From Paenarthrobacter aurescens (lineage in GTDB: Bacteria; Actinomycetota; Actinomycetes; Actinomycetales; Micrococcaceae), in NCBI RefSeq assembly GCF_025421775.1, contig NZ_JAOEFX010000005.1:1-64000 (forward strand): DNA of 64,000 bases, written 5' to 3'. Under the pieces are notes generated by a model that saw only the letters and a program-made list of their open reading frames with translations, was not told the DNA's origin and ran no database searches. Each line of letters opens with the position of its first letter. The first letter of the stretch is position 1. Of the stretch, positions 16,256 through 23,286 are shown one piece after another. Both the position numbers and the translations under genes were made by a program.

Positions 16256-16975
16256 TCAGGCCCGGCTTTCAGGGTTATCGGGAGATGGCTTGGCGGTGGA
16301 ATGCTGCGGACCTGCGGACCGCGGCGGGCGGACCTTCGGAATCTGCTGTGTGCGGGGTCCGCGCGATTTGTCGCGCTTCTCTTTCAGCTTTTCCTTGACC
16401 TTCTCCCCGGGCGACTCCGTGCCATCCGTGGAACCTTCGCTCTCGCGGAGTTCCTCCTGGGCGTCGATGAGGTCTTCCAGCAGGCTCCTGAGCTCGGTCC
16501 GGACATAGTCACGGGTGGCTACTTCGCGCAGGGCGATGCGGAGGGAGGCCAACTCCCGGGTGAGGTACTCGGTGTCGGAGAGGTTGCGTTCGGCACGCTG
16601 GCGGTCCTGCTGAAGCGAGACACGGTCCCGGTCATCCTGCCGGTTCTGGGCAAGCAGCAGGAGGGGAGCTGCGTAGGAGGCCTGGAGGGACAGCATCAGG
16701 GTCAGCAGGGTGAAGCCCAGCTCCATCCGGTCGAACTGCCAGTCGGTGGGCGCGAACGAGTTCCACGCAAGCCAGAACACACAGAAGACCGTCATGTAGA
16801 CAAGGAACGTGGGCGTGCCCATGAAGCGGGCGAAACCCTCCGTTGCGTTGCCGAAGGCGTCCGGGTTGGGCGAGAACTTGGGAAGGATCCGCTGCCGGCC
16901 GCTCAGGGGCGTGTCCAGGCTGCTGCCCGGGCGTCCTGTGGACTTGGTGGAACGGGTGGCGTTGTTATCAGCCAA
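16256..16975 (-). CDS. DUF1003 membrane protein
   Basis: A 239-residue protein with two central membrane helices (TFLVYMTVFCVFWLAWNSF and LGFTLLTLMLSLQASYAAPL) in the conserved DUF1003 core, then a long charged coiled-coil-like tail rich in Arg, Glu and Lys. Function is unknown. The frame could begin at 16987, but the TTG at 16975 has a perfect GGAGG 5 nt upstream and gives MADNNAT, so it is preferred. It then overlaps the end of the MgtE-N/CBS gene by 8 nt, implying coupled translation and a joint role, perhaps in divalent-cation homeostasis. Confidence 0.8.
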   Translation of the reverse strand: MADNNATRSTKSTGRPGSSLDTPLSGRQRILPKFSPNPDAFGNATEGFARFMGTPTFLVYMTVFCVFWLAWNSFAPTDWQFDRMELGFTLLTLMLSLQASYAAPLLLLAQNRQDDRDRVSLQQDRQRAERNLSDTEYLTRELASLRIALREVATRDYVRTELRSLLEDLIDAQEELRESEGSTDGTESPGEKVKEKLKEKRDKSRGPRTQQIPKVRPPRSAGPQHSTAKPSPDNPESRA

Positions 16976-18251
16976 TGCGGCCTCCAAGTTTCCTTATAGG
17001 GGCATCGTCCTCGTGGGCGCGCCAGTCATCCGGTAACAGGTGATCCAGCACGTCATCAACAGTCACCGCCCCCACAAGGCGGCCGTCGTCGTCCACGACT
17101 GGAAGTGAATTCAAGTTATACGTGGCCAAGGTCCGGGCTACTTCGCTGATGTGGGCCTGGTCCGAAAGGGGCTCAAGGTTTTTATCGACGAGGTTGCCCA
17201 GCGGTTCCGGCGGCGGGAAACGCAGAAGCTGCTGGATGTGCACCACGCCCAGGAACCGGCCGGTGGGCGTCTCCAACGGCGGGCGGGCGATGAAGATCGA
17301 TGAGGCCAGCGCAGGTGAGAGTTCCTCTCGGCGGACGTGGGCCAGGGCCTCGGCCACAGTGGCTTCGGGGGGCAGGATGACCGGTACGGGAGTCATCAAT
17401 CCACCAGCTGTGTCTTCGTCGTATTCCAGGAGACGGCGAACGTCCTCGGCTTCTTGTGGCTCCATGAGCTGAAGCAGCTCTTCGGCCTGCGCGGACGGCA
17501 GCTCGGCGAGGAGGTCGGCAGCGTCGTCGGGGTCCATCTCTTCAAGGACGTCTGCGGCGCGTTCAACGTCCAGCGCGGAAAGGATTTCCACCTGGTCGTC
17601 CTCCGGGAGCTCCTGGAGGACGTCGGCGAGGCGTTCATCCTGAAGCTCGCTGGCTACTTCGAAACGCCGTTTGTCGCTCATTTCCTGCAGGGCTTCGGCA
17701 AAGTCGGCGGGCTTGAGGTCCTCGTGGGTGGCAACGAACTGTGTTGCGGCCTGGGGCTCGTTGTGGGCACCGGTCTGGGCGTCGGCCCAATCGATGATGA
17801 GAGTCTCGTTGCGGCGGAGCCTGCCAAACGGTGACAAGGAGTGTCCGCGGCGGACGAACAGTTTGCTGACAAACCAGTCTTTTGACCGGTGCTGGTCCAT
17901 GGCGATGTCTTCGATGGTGGCGTCACCGCTGCCGTCGGCCAGTGTCACGCGGCGGTCGAACATCTCTGCCACCACTAGTGTTTCGGCACCGCGCTGCTCG
18001 AAGCGGCGAAGATTGACCAAGCCTGTGCAAATGATCTGGGTCTGGTCGATGGAGGTAATCCGGGTCATGGGGACGAAAACCCGTTTCTTGCCTGGTACTT
18101 CGACCACGATGCCCACCACGTGGGGAGCGCCACGGGTCCCGCGGGAGAGCACCACGACGTCGCGCAAGCGGCCCAGACGATCGCCCAGGGGGTCGAAGAC
18201 GTCCAAGCCGAGCAGGCGCGCGACAAAGACGCGTGAAGGATGTGTGCTCAT
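16968..18251 (-). CDS. Soluble MgtE N-domain / CBS-pair protein
   Basis: A 427-residue cytosolic protein built like the sensory half of the magnesium channel MgtE. An N-terminal PRC-barrel-like region (~1-120) is followed by the helical MgtE_N domain (DERLADVLQELPEDDQVEIL and LLAELPSAQAEELLQLMEPQ) and two CBS domains (~275-410: AGGLMTPVPVILPPEATVAE, then TLATYNLNSLPVVDDDGRLV). No membrane helices follow, so it is not a channel by itself. It overlaps the two-helix DUF1003 gene, which could act as its membrane partner (inference). A TAGCCT box 6 nt before the ATG suggests leaderless expression. Confidence 0.85.
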   Translation of the reverse strand: MSTHPSRVFVARLLGLDVFDPLGDRLGRLRDVVVLSRGTRGAPHVVGIVVEVPGKKRVFVPMTRITSIDQTQIICTGLVNLRRFEQRGAETLVVAEMFDRRVTLADGSGDATIEDIAMDQHRSKDWFVSKLFVRRGHSLSPFGRLRRNETLIIDWADAQTGAHNEPQAATQFVATHEDLKPADFAEALQEMSDKRRFEVASELQDERLADVLQELPEDDQVEILSALDVERAADVLEEMDPDDAADLLAELPSAQAEELLQLMEPQEAEDVRRLLEYDEDTAGGLMTPVPVILPPEATVAEALAHVRREELSPALASSIFIARPPLETPTGRFLGVVHIQQLLRFPPPEPLGNLVDKNLEPLSDQAHISEVARTLATYNLNSLPVVDDDGRLVGAVTVDDVLDHLLPDDWRAHEDDAPIRKLGGRIG

Positions 18252-18257
18252 GTTTAC

Positions 18258-18263
18258 AGGCTA
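18258..18263 (-). promoter_or_regulatory. -10 box of the MgtE-N/CBS operon (leaderless)
   Basis: TAGCCT on the minus strand, 6 nt before the ATG at 18251. Confidence 0.5.
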
Positions 18264-18327
18264 CCGAGTCTGCTCTCTTTTAGCTGAATTCCAGCCGCTA
18301 CACATGTCCATGAGACACAATGGGGCT

Positions 18328-19143
18328 ATGTCTAACATTTTTGGTGCTCCCAAAGCCGTTGAGGAATCACGCAGCGTCCCCCAAGGCGACACTGTGGGCT
18401 CATACACCTCGTATTTGGATGCCCAGAAGGCGGTGGACTACCTCGCGGACCAGCAGTTCCCGGTTCAGCTGGTGTCGATCGTGGGCAACGACCTCAAAAT
18501 GGTGGAGCGGGTGACCGGCCGCCTGAGCTATCCGAGGGTGGCTTTGTCCGGTGCGTTGAGCGGTATGTGGTTCGGCCTTTTCGTGGGCGTCATGCTCTCC
18601 TTCTTCACTCCGGCCGGCGGCCCGTTCTCCATCATCACGTCAGTCCTGATGGGCGCGGCATTCTTCATGCTGTTCGGAATTGTCACCTATGCCACGCAAC
18701 GCGGCAAGCGCGACTTTACGTCCACCAGCCAGGTAGTGGCCACCAACTACGACGTCATCGTCGCCGTGGAGGCAGCAAACGAGGCCCGCCGCTTGCTCCA
18801 GCAGCTGCCCATGAACCCGTCGCAGGCAACCACGGCCCAACCCGCGAATTACAACCCTCAGAACACCCCACTCCAGCAGCCCGGCCAAGCGCCTGAGCGG
18901 CCCTCCGCGTGGAACGACCCCTACGGGCAGCGAGGTCCCGCAGCCGAAGGCCAAGGTGCTCCGGAGGGAGCGGCCGGCGCTGAGGCACCCGCCCAGCCTG
19001 CCCAGACTCCGACGCCGGCAGCCGTACGTTACCCGGACCTGCCTGACGGCCGTCCGCAGTATGGCGTCCGGGTCACCGATAGCCAGAACGCACCGCAGGA
19101 AGACGGACAGCAGTCCAGCAACGAAGGTTCGCCCAAGCAGTAA
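18328..19143 (+). CDS. General-stress-protein-like membrane protein
   Basis: A 271-residue protein. Residues ~24-60 (SYLDAQKAVDYLADQQFPVQ, then LVSIVGNDLKMVERVTGRLS) match the general stress protein YflT-like fold seen in actinobacteria. Two membrane segments follow (~75-95 and ~102-122), then a second ligand-domain-like strand and a ~120-residue Pro/Gln/Ala-rich disordered tail. The start is the ATG at 18328; a CACAAT hexamer and GGGG lie just upstream. Divergent from the MgtE-like gene. Function unknown; a link to envelope stress is only suggested by the family name. Confidence 0.8.
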   Translation: MSNIFGAPKAVEESRSVPQGDTVGSYTSYLDAQKAVDYLADQQFPVQLVSIVGNDLKMVERVTGRLSYPRVALSGALSGMWFGLFVGVMLSFFTPAGGPFSIITSVLMGAAFFMLFGIVTYATQRGKRDFTSTSQVVATNYDVIVAVEAANEARRLLQQLPMNPSQATTAQPANYNPQNTPLQQPGQAPERPSAWNDPYGQRGPAAEGQGAPEGAAGAEAPAQPAQTPTPAAVRYPDLPDGRPQYGVRVTDSQNAPQEDGQQSSNEGSPKQ

Positions 19144-19150
19144 ATGCGGG

Positions 19151-19202
19151 AACCATAAAGGGAAGGCCACCGGAAATCTCCGGTGGCCTTCCCTTTATGG
19201 TT
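19151..19202. terminator. Bidirectional terminator, 24-bp perfect stem
   Basis: Arms 19151-19174 and 19179-19202 are perfectly complementary with an AATC loop, with T-runs on the right side of the stem. It closes the stress-protein gene (stop 19143) and the convergent aminopeptidase gene (stop 19224). Confidence 0.85.
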
Positions 19203-19223
19203 TTTCAGTGAAGCGGCGTGCGC

Positions 19224-20807
19224 CTAGCCTTGGGCTTCCTGGTAGATGCCTGCCATCCAGGATTCGACGTCGTCTGCCTTGCGCGGCAATGCGGCGCTGA
19301 GGTTGACGGGACCGTCGGCGGTCATCAGGATGTCGTCTTCGATCCGGACACCGATCCCGCGGTACTCCTCCGGAATGGCAAGGTCTTCATTCTTGAAGTA
19401 CAAGCCTGGCTCGATGGTGAACACCATGCCCTCGGTAAGGATTCCGTCGAGGTAGAGCTCCCGCTTGGCTTGGGCACAGTCGTGGACGTCCAGGCCCAAG
19501 TGGTGGCTGGTGCCATGCGGCATCCAACGGCGGTGCTGCTGGCCCTCGGGGCTGACGGCTTCCTCGACGGACACAGGCAGCAGGCCCCATTCTGCAAGGC
19601 GTTCGGCCAGTACAGTTGTTGCCGCTGTGTGGATATCGCGGAACTTCACGCCCGGCTGGGCGGCTGCGAAGCCGGCGTCGGCGGCGTCAAGCACTGCCTC
19701 GTAGACCTTGCGCTGGACATCCGTAAAGGTGCCAGTGGCGGGAAGGGTTCGGGTGACGTCTGCCGTATACAGGGAATCGGCCTCCACTCCTGCGTCCAGG
19801 AGGAGGAGCTCACCGGCGTTGACGGTTCCCGAGTTGCGGTTCCAGTGGAGGACGGTGGCGTTGTTGCCGGAAGCTGCAATGGTGTCGTAGCCGAGTTCGT
19901 TGCCTTCCTCACGGGCGCGGGCAAAGAAGGCGCCTTCAACAACACGCTCGCCGCGCTTGTGTGTCAGGGCGCGGGGAAGTGCGCGGACGACGTCGGCGAA
20001 GCCCTCAACAGTAGCCGCCACGGCGATCTTCATCTGCTCGATTTCCCACTCGTCCTTGAGGAGGCGAAGCTCCGAGAGAGCTTCGCTGAGCTTCTCATCC
20101 AGGGCATCGAGTTCGCCGAGGTCCAGGTTCTCGGGGTCCTTTGCCGTGTTGTAGCGGGCGGTATCAACCAAAGCGTCAATGTTCTCGTCCACCTTGCGGA
20201 CCAAGCGGATGGAGATGCCACCGATCTCCGGGGCACCCACGTTCTTGGTGATCGCCATTTCGAGTTCGGAGATGTGAGCGGTGGGCAGGCCCAGGCGGGC
20301 TTCGAATTCGGCCAGCGTGGGGCGTGCGCCGATCCAGAACTCGCCGGCGCGGGAATCGGCATAGAACTGTTCGGTGTCGCGGCCGGCGAGCGGACGGAAG
20401 TAGAGCGTCGCCGTGTGGTGACCGCCGTCGTCGCCCTTTCCTTCAGCCACCGGCTCCAGGATGAGAACGGCGTCAGGCTCATGGTCCAGGCCCAAACCCG
20501 TGAGGTGGGCGAAACCGGAGTGCGGGCGGAAACGGTAGTCGCAGTCGTTGGAGCGGACCTTCAGCGGACCGGCCGGGATAACAAGCCGTTCGCCTTTGAA
20601 CAGTTCGGAGATGGTACGACGGCGGCGTGCGGCATGGTCTGCGACGGCGTCACGCGCAGGGGTCACCTGCGGGGCGGCCGCCCAATTGCTGGCCATGAAT
20701 GCCTTGAAGGCATCGGATGTGGGCCTCTGTGAGCGGTTGTTGACGCGCTCTTGCAGCGGCTGGGAATTTGCGGTGTCCATGTTTTGGGTGTTTTCGGCAT
20801 CGTTCAC
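19224..20807 (-). CDS. pepP: Xaa-Pro aminopeptidase (aminopeptidase P)
   Basis: A 527-residue M24 metallopeptidase that removes N-terminal residues preceding proline. The N-terminal creatinase-like domain (~30-220) is followed by the pita-bread domain with all five metal ligands: LLLDAGVE (Asp), YTADVTRT (Asp), MPHGTSHHLG with LDVHD (His), MVFTIEPGLY (Glu) and VRIEDDIL (Glu). I prefer the GTG at 20807 (GGTGGGA upstream); an ATG at 20780 is an alternative, and the frame open to 20939 would overlap the divergent gene. A strong hairpin ends the unit. Confidence 0.9.
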   Translation of the reverse strand: MNDAENTQNMDTANSQPLQERVNNRSQRPTSDAFKAFMASNWAAAPQVTPARDAVADHAARRRRTISELFKGERLVIPAGPLKVRSNDCDYRFRPHSGFAHLTGLGLDHEPDAVLILEPVAEGKGDDGGHHTATLYFRPLAGRDTEQFYADSRAGEFWIGARPTLAEFEARLGLPTAHISELEMAITKNVGAPEIGGISIRLVRKVDENIDALVDTARYNTAKDPENLDLGELDALDEKLSEALSELRLLKDEWEIEQMKIAVAATVEGFADVVRALPRALTHKRGERVVEGAFFARAREEGNELGYDTIAASGNNATVLHWNRNSGTVNAGELLLLDAGVEADSLYTADVTRTLPATGTFTDVQRKVYEAVLDAADAGFAAAQPGVKFRDIHTAATTVLAERLAEWGLLPVSVEEAVSPEGQQHRRWMPHGTSHHLGLDVHDCAQAKRELYLDGILTEGMVFTIEPGLYFKNEDLAIPEEYRGIGVRIEDDILMTADGPVNLSAALPRKADDVESWMAGIYQEAQG

Positions 20808-20875
20808 CGTTACATCGTCCCACCAGTTACCTGAGGAGGCCAACGGCGTAGCGCTCCAAGCGGGCCTGCATCCCA

Positions 20876-20881
20876 TAGGCT
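20876..20881 (+). promoter_or_regulatory. -10 box of the PHP gene (leaderless)
   Basis: TAGGCT, 6 nt before the GTG at 20888. The intervening GGGGAA might also serve as a weak ribosome-binding site. Confidence 0.45.
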
Positions 20882-20887
20882 GGGGAA

Positions 20888-21733
20888 GTGAGGATAGACC
20901 TGCATGCACACTCCAATGTTTCCGACGGAACCGAGACACCGGCCGGGGTGATCATTTCCGCCGTCGCGGCAGGCCTCGATGTCGTGGCTTTGACGGATCA
21001 CGATTCCACCGACGGCTGGGAGCCGGCGTCCGCCGCGGCCCGGGAACACAGCATTGCGTTCGTTCCGGGCATGGAGATCTCGTGTCGGACCGATCAGGGC
21101 ATCAGTGTCCATTTGCTGAGTTACCTCCACGATCCGGCCCACGCGGGCCTGCTGGAGGAAATCACCAAGTCCAAGGACGCGCGGCTCACCCGTGCCGAGC
21201 ACATGGTCACTTTGTTGTCCGAGGATTACCCGCTGACGTGGGACGATGTCATCCACCACGTGGCTCCGGGCGCAACCGTGGGGCGCCCACACATCGCCGA
21301 TGCCTTAGTGGCTGCCGGGGTGGTCGCGGACCGGACGGAAGCATTCACGTCCATCCTCACCTCCCATTCGCGCTACTTCGTGCAGCACTATGCACCCAAC
21401 CCCGCAATCGCCGTCGAGCTTGTCCGGGCCGCTGGCGGCGTTCCGGTATTCGCCCATCCCGTGGCGTCATCGCGGGGACGCATCGTGGGGGAGCGGACGT
21501 ACAGGGACATGATTGACGCCGGACTGCTGGGACTTGAAGTGGAGCATCGGGACAACCCCGAGGAAGGACGCGCGTTCCTGCGTGGGCTGGCCGCGGAGCA
21601 TGGGTTGCTGATGACAGGCTCCTCCGACTATCACGGAGCAGGCAAGCCGAATCTCCTGGGCGAGAACACTACTTCGCCTGAGGTGTTGGCACGGATAGAG
21701 GAATTGGCAACAGGCAGCACGGTGGTTCGTTGA
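20888..21733 (+). CDS. PHP-domain phosphoesterase (TrpH/YciV, RNase AM-like)
   Basis: A 281-residue trinuclear-metal phosphoesterase. Metal motifs are seen in order: HAH at 6-8 in DLHAHSNVSDG, DHD at 37-39 in LTDHDSTDG, GMEIS, FAHPVASSRGR and GSSDYHG near the end. This is the pattern of YciV/TrpH proteins, which hydrolyse 3',5'-nucleoside bisphosphates or trim 5' ends of RNA. The start is GTG at 20888. It ends 13 bp before marC, and its stop codon lies in a 14-bp tandem duplication that also contains the marC start. Confidence 0.88.
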   Translation: MRIDLHAHSNVSDGTETPAGVIISAVAAGLDVVALTDHDSTDGWEPASAAAREHSIAFVPGMEISCRTDQGISVHLLSYLHDPAHAGLLEEITKSKDARLTRAEHMVTLLSEDYPLTWDDVIHHVAPGATVGRPHIADALVAAGVVADRTEAFTSILTSHSRYFVQHYAPNPAIAVELVRAAGGVPVFAHPVASSRGRIVGERTYRDMIDAGLLGLEVEHRDNPEEGRAFLRGLAAEHGLLMTGSSDYHGAGKPNLLGENTTSPEVLARIEELATGSTVVR

Positions 21734-21751
21734 TGGGGGTTCGTTGATGGA
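21724..21751 (+). repeat. 14-bp tandem duplication at the PHP/marC junction
   Basis: GGTTCGTTGATGGG followed at once by GGTTCGTTGATGGA (13 of 14 identical). The first copy carries the PHP stop codon and the second carries the marC ATG, so the duplication generated the present gene junction. Confidence 0.85.
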
Positions 21752-22355
21752 TTTGCAGTTGCTCGCATCGGTGATCGTCACGCTGTTCGTGATCATGGAC
21801 CCGCCGGGTACGGTGCCGATCTTCATGTCGCTGACAGCCCAGATGGCGGCCAAGGACCGCAACCGCTCGGCGTTCCAGGCGCTCTTGGTGGCTACAGGCG
21901 TGATCGTGGTGTTCGCGATCTTCGGCCAGTCCATCCTCAATTACATGCATATTTCGCTGGCGGCATTGCAGGGTGCCGGAGGCTTGCTGTTGGTGCTGAT
22001 CGCTTTGCAGCTGCTGACCGGGTCCACCAGTGGCGAGGAAAACGCCGGCAAGTACAAGAACGTGGCGTTCGTGCCGTTGGGCACGCCGTTGATGGCAGGA
22101 CCTGGCGCAATCGTGGCGGTCATGGTCTTCGTACAGCAGTCCACGCAGCTGTCAGAATACTTGGCTGTTGGGCTGGGCATCGCAGTGGTGCTGGCCTCGC
22201 TGTACCTGGCCATGCGCTTTGCGGGCGTCGTACAGCGGGTGCTTGGCGAGAACGGCGTGGAGCTTGTCACCAGGATCGCCGGCCTGCTGCTCTCGGCCAT
22301 TGCCGTCCAGATGATCGCCGACTCCGTGACGGCCTTCGTGAAGGGCGTCGCCTGA
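21747..22355 (+). CDS. marC: MarC-family integral membrane protein
   Basis: A 202-residue membrane protein with six predicted helices, of the MarC/NAAT family (UPF0056). Conserved stretches are FVIMDPPGTVPIFMSLT near the N-terminus and VPLGTPLMAGPGAI at ~105-120. The family is structurally transporter-like; despite the name, a role in multiple antibiotic resistance was not upheld and the substrate is unknown. The ATG at 21747 with a GGGGG run upstream is preferred to the TTG one codon earlier. Short tandem duplications sit at both ends of the gene. Confidence 0.88.
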   Translation: MDLQLLASVIVTLFVIMDPPGTVPIFMSLTAQMAAKDRNRSAFQALLVATGVIVVFAIFGQSILNYMHISLAALQGAGGLLLVLIALQLLTGSTSGEENAGKYKNVAFVPLGTPLMAGPGAIVAVMVFVQQSTQLSEYLAVGLGIAVVLASLYLAMRFAGVVQRVLGENGVELVTRIAGLLLSAIAVQMIADSVTAFVKGVA

Positions 22356-22394
22356 CTGGCTCTACAAGAAACGCTGACTGGCTCTACAAGAAAC
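22352..22394 (+). repeat. 22-bp tandem duplication across the marC stop codon
   Basis: CTGACTGGCTCTACAAGAAAC occurs at 22352-22372 and again, unchanged, at 22374-22394. The first copy contains the marC TGA. It lies in the 44-bp gap between marC and the convergent methyltransferase gene. Confidence 0.9.
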
Positions 22395-22399
22395 AGGGT

Positions 22400-23278
22400 C
22401 TAGGAGGCCGTCGGCTGGATCTGGTGGAACTCGGCCTTGCCACCCAGGCGTTTCAGCATGACCGCTATGGCCTGTTCGTTCTGGTCGACGCACACGAAGT
22501 TGCGGCCCAATTTGGAGGCGACAGCTCCGAGGGTCCCGGAACCTGCGAAGAAGTCCAGGCACCAGTCGCCCTCACGGCTTGATGCGGAGACAATCCTGCG
22601 CACCAGTCCTTCGGGTTTCTGGGTGGGGTATCCGGTCTTTTCGCGGCCGGTGGGAGAGACGATCGTGTGCCACCACACATCCGTTGGCAACTTGCCGAGC
22701 TCACGTTTGGCAGGCGTGACAAGGCCGGGGGCCATGTACGGTTCCCGGTCCACTTCGGCGTTGTCGAAGTGGTACTTGGTGGGGTTTTTTACGTACACCA
22801 GGATGTTGTCGTGCTTGGTGGGCCAGCGGTTTTTGGCACGGGCGCCGTAGTCGTAGGCCCAGATGATCTCGTTCAGGAAGCACTCCCTGCCGAAGATTGA
22901 GTCAAGCATCACCTTCGCGTAGTGCACCTCGCGGTAGTCGAGGTGCAGGTACAGGGTGCCGTCGTCAGCCAACAGCCGCCAGGCTTCCACGAGCTTGGGC
23001 TCCAGGAAGGACCAGTAGTCGCTGAAGGCGTCGTCGTAGCTGTGGAGGGCGCCCTTGATGGTGTCATAGGATCGGCCCTTGAAGCCGACGCGGTCGCCGT
23101 CGCCGTCCGCGTTGCGGACCATGCGGGTTTCCTGGCGGCGCTGGACCCGGCCGGTATTAAATGGCGGGTCAACGTAAATGAGTGTGAAGGCGCCGTCCGG
23201 CAGCGTAGGGAGGAATTCCGCGTTGTCCGCGTGCACCACCAAGTTGCCGCCGTCCGGCGCCCAAACAGTTTCAGTCAT
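22400..23278 (-). CDS. Orphan beta-class DNA methyltransferase (N6-adenine or N4-cytosine)
   Basis: A 292-residue amino-methyltransferase for DNA. The catalytic motif IV DPPF (37-40) precedes the SAM-binding motif FAGSGT (244-249), so motifs are in the beta-class order; TGYPTQKP (215-222) is a further conserved block. A target-recognition region lies between. No restriction endonuclease or specificity subunit is nearby, so it is an orphan enzyme with a regulatory or housekeeping role. It begins 8 bp behind the DEAD-box helicase gene on the same strand and is probably co-transcribed with it. The target sequence cannot be read from the protein. Confidence 0.88.
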   Translation of the reverse strand: MTETVWAPDGGNLVVHADNAEFLPTLPDGAFTLIYVDPPFNTGRVQRRQETRMVRNADGDGDRVGFKGRSYDTIKGALHSYDDAFSDYWSFLEPKLVEAWRLLADDGTLYLHLDYREVHYAKVMLDSIFGRECFLNEIIWAYDYGARAKNRWPTKHDNILVYVKNPTKYHFDNAEVDREPYMAPGLVTPAKRELGKLPTDVWWHTIVSPTGREKTGYPTQKPEGLVRRIVSASSREGDWCLDFFAGSGTLGAVASKLGRNFVCVDQNEQAIAVMLKRLGGKAEFHQIQPTAS

Positions 23279-23286
23279 TGACGGTT

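Noticed and set aside
19218..20732. 504-codon plus-strand frame opposite the aminopeptidase gene
   Set aside because: Its start lies past a terminator hairpin and its product is low-complexity Gly/Val/Ala. The opposite strand encodes all five M24 metal ligands.
21747..22355. MarC as a multiple-antibiotic-resistance determinant
   Set aside because: The name is historical. Membership in the family does not show drug efflux, and no mar-type regulator is nearby.
22400..23278. Restriction-modification or phage-defence island around the DNA methyltransferase
   Set aside because: No endonuclease, specificity subunit, BREX, DISARM or toxin-antitoxin gene occurs within many kilobases on either side.
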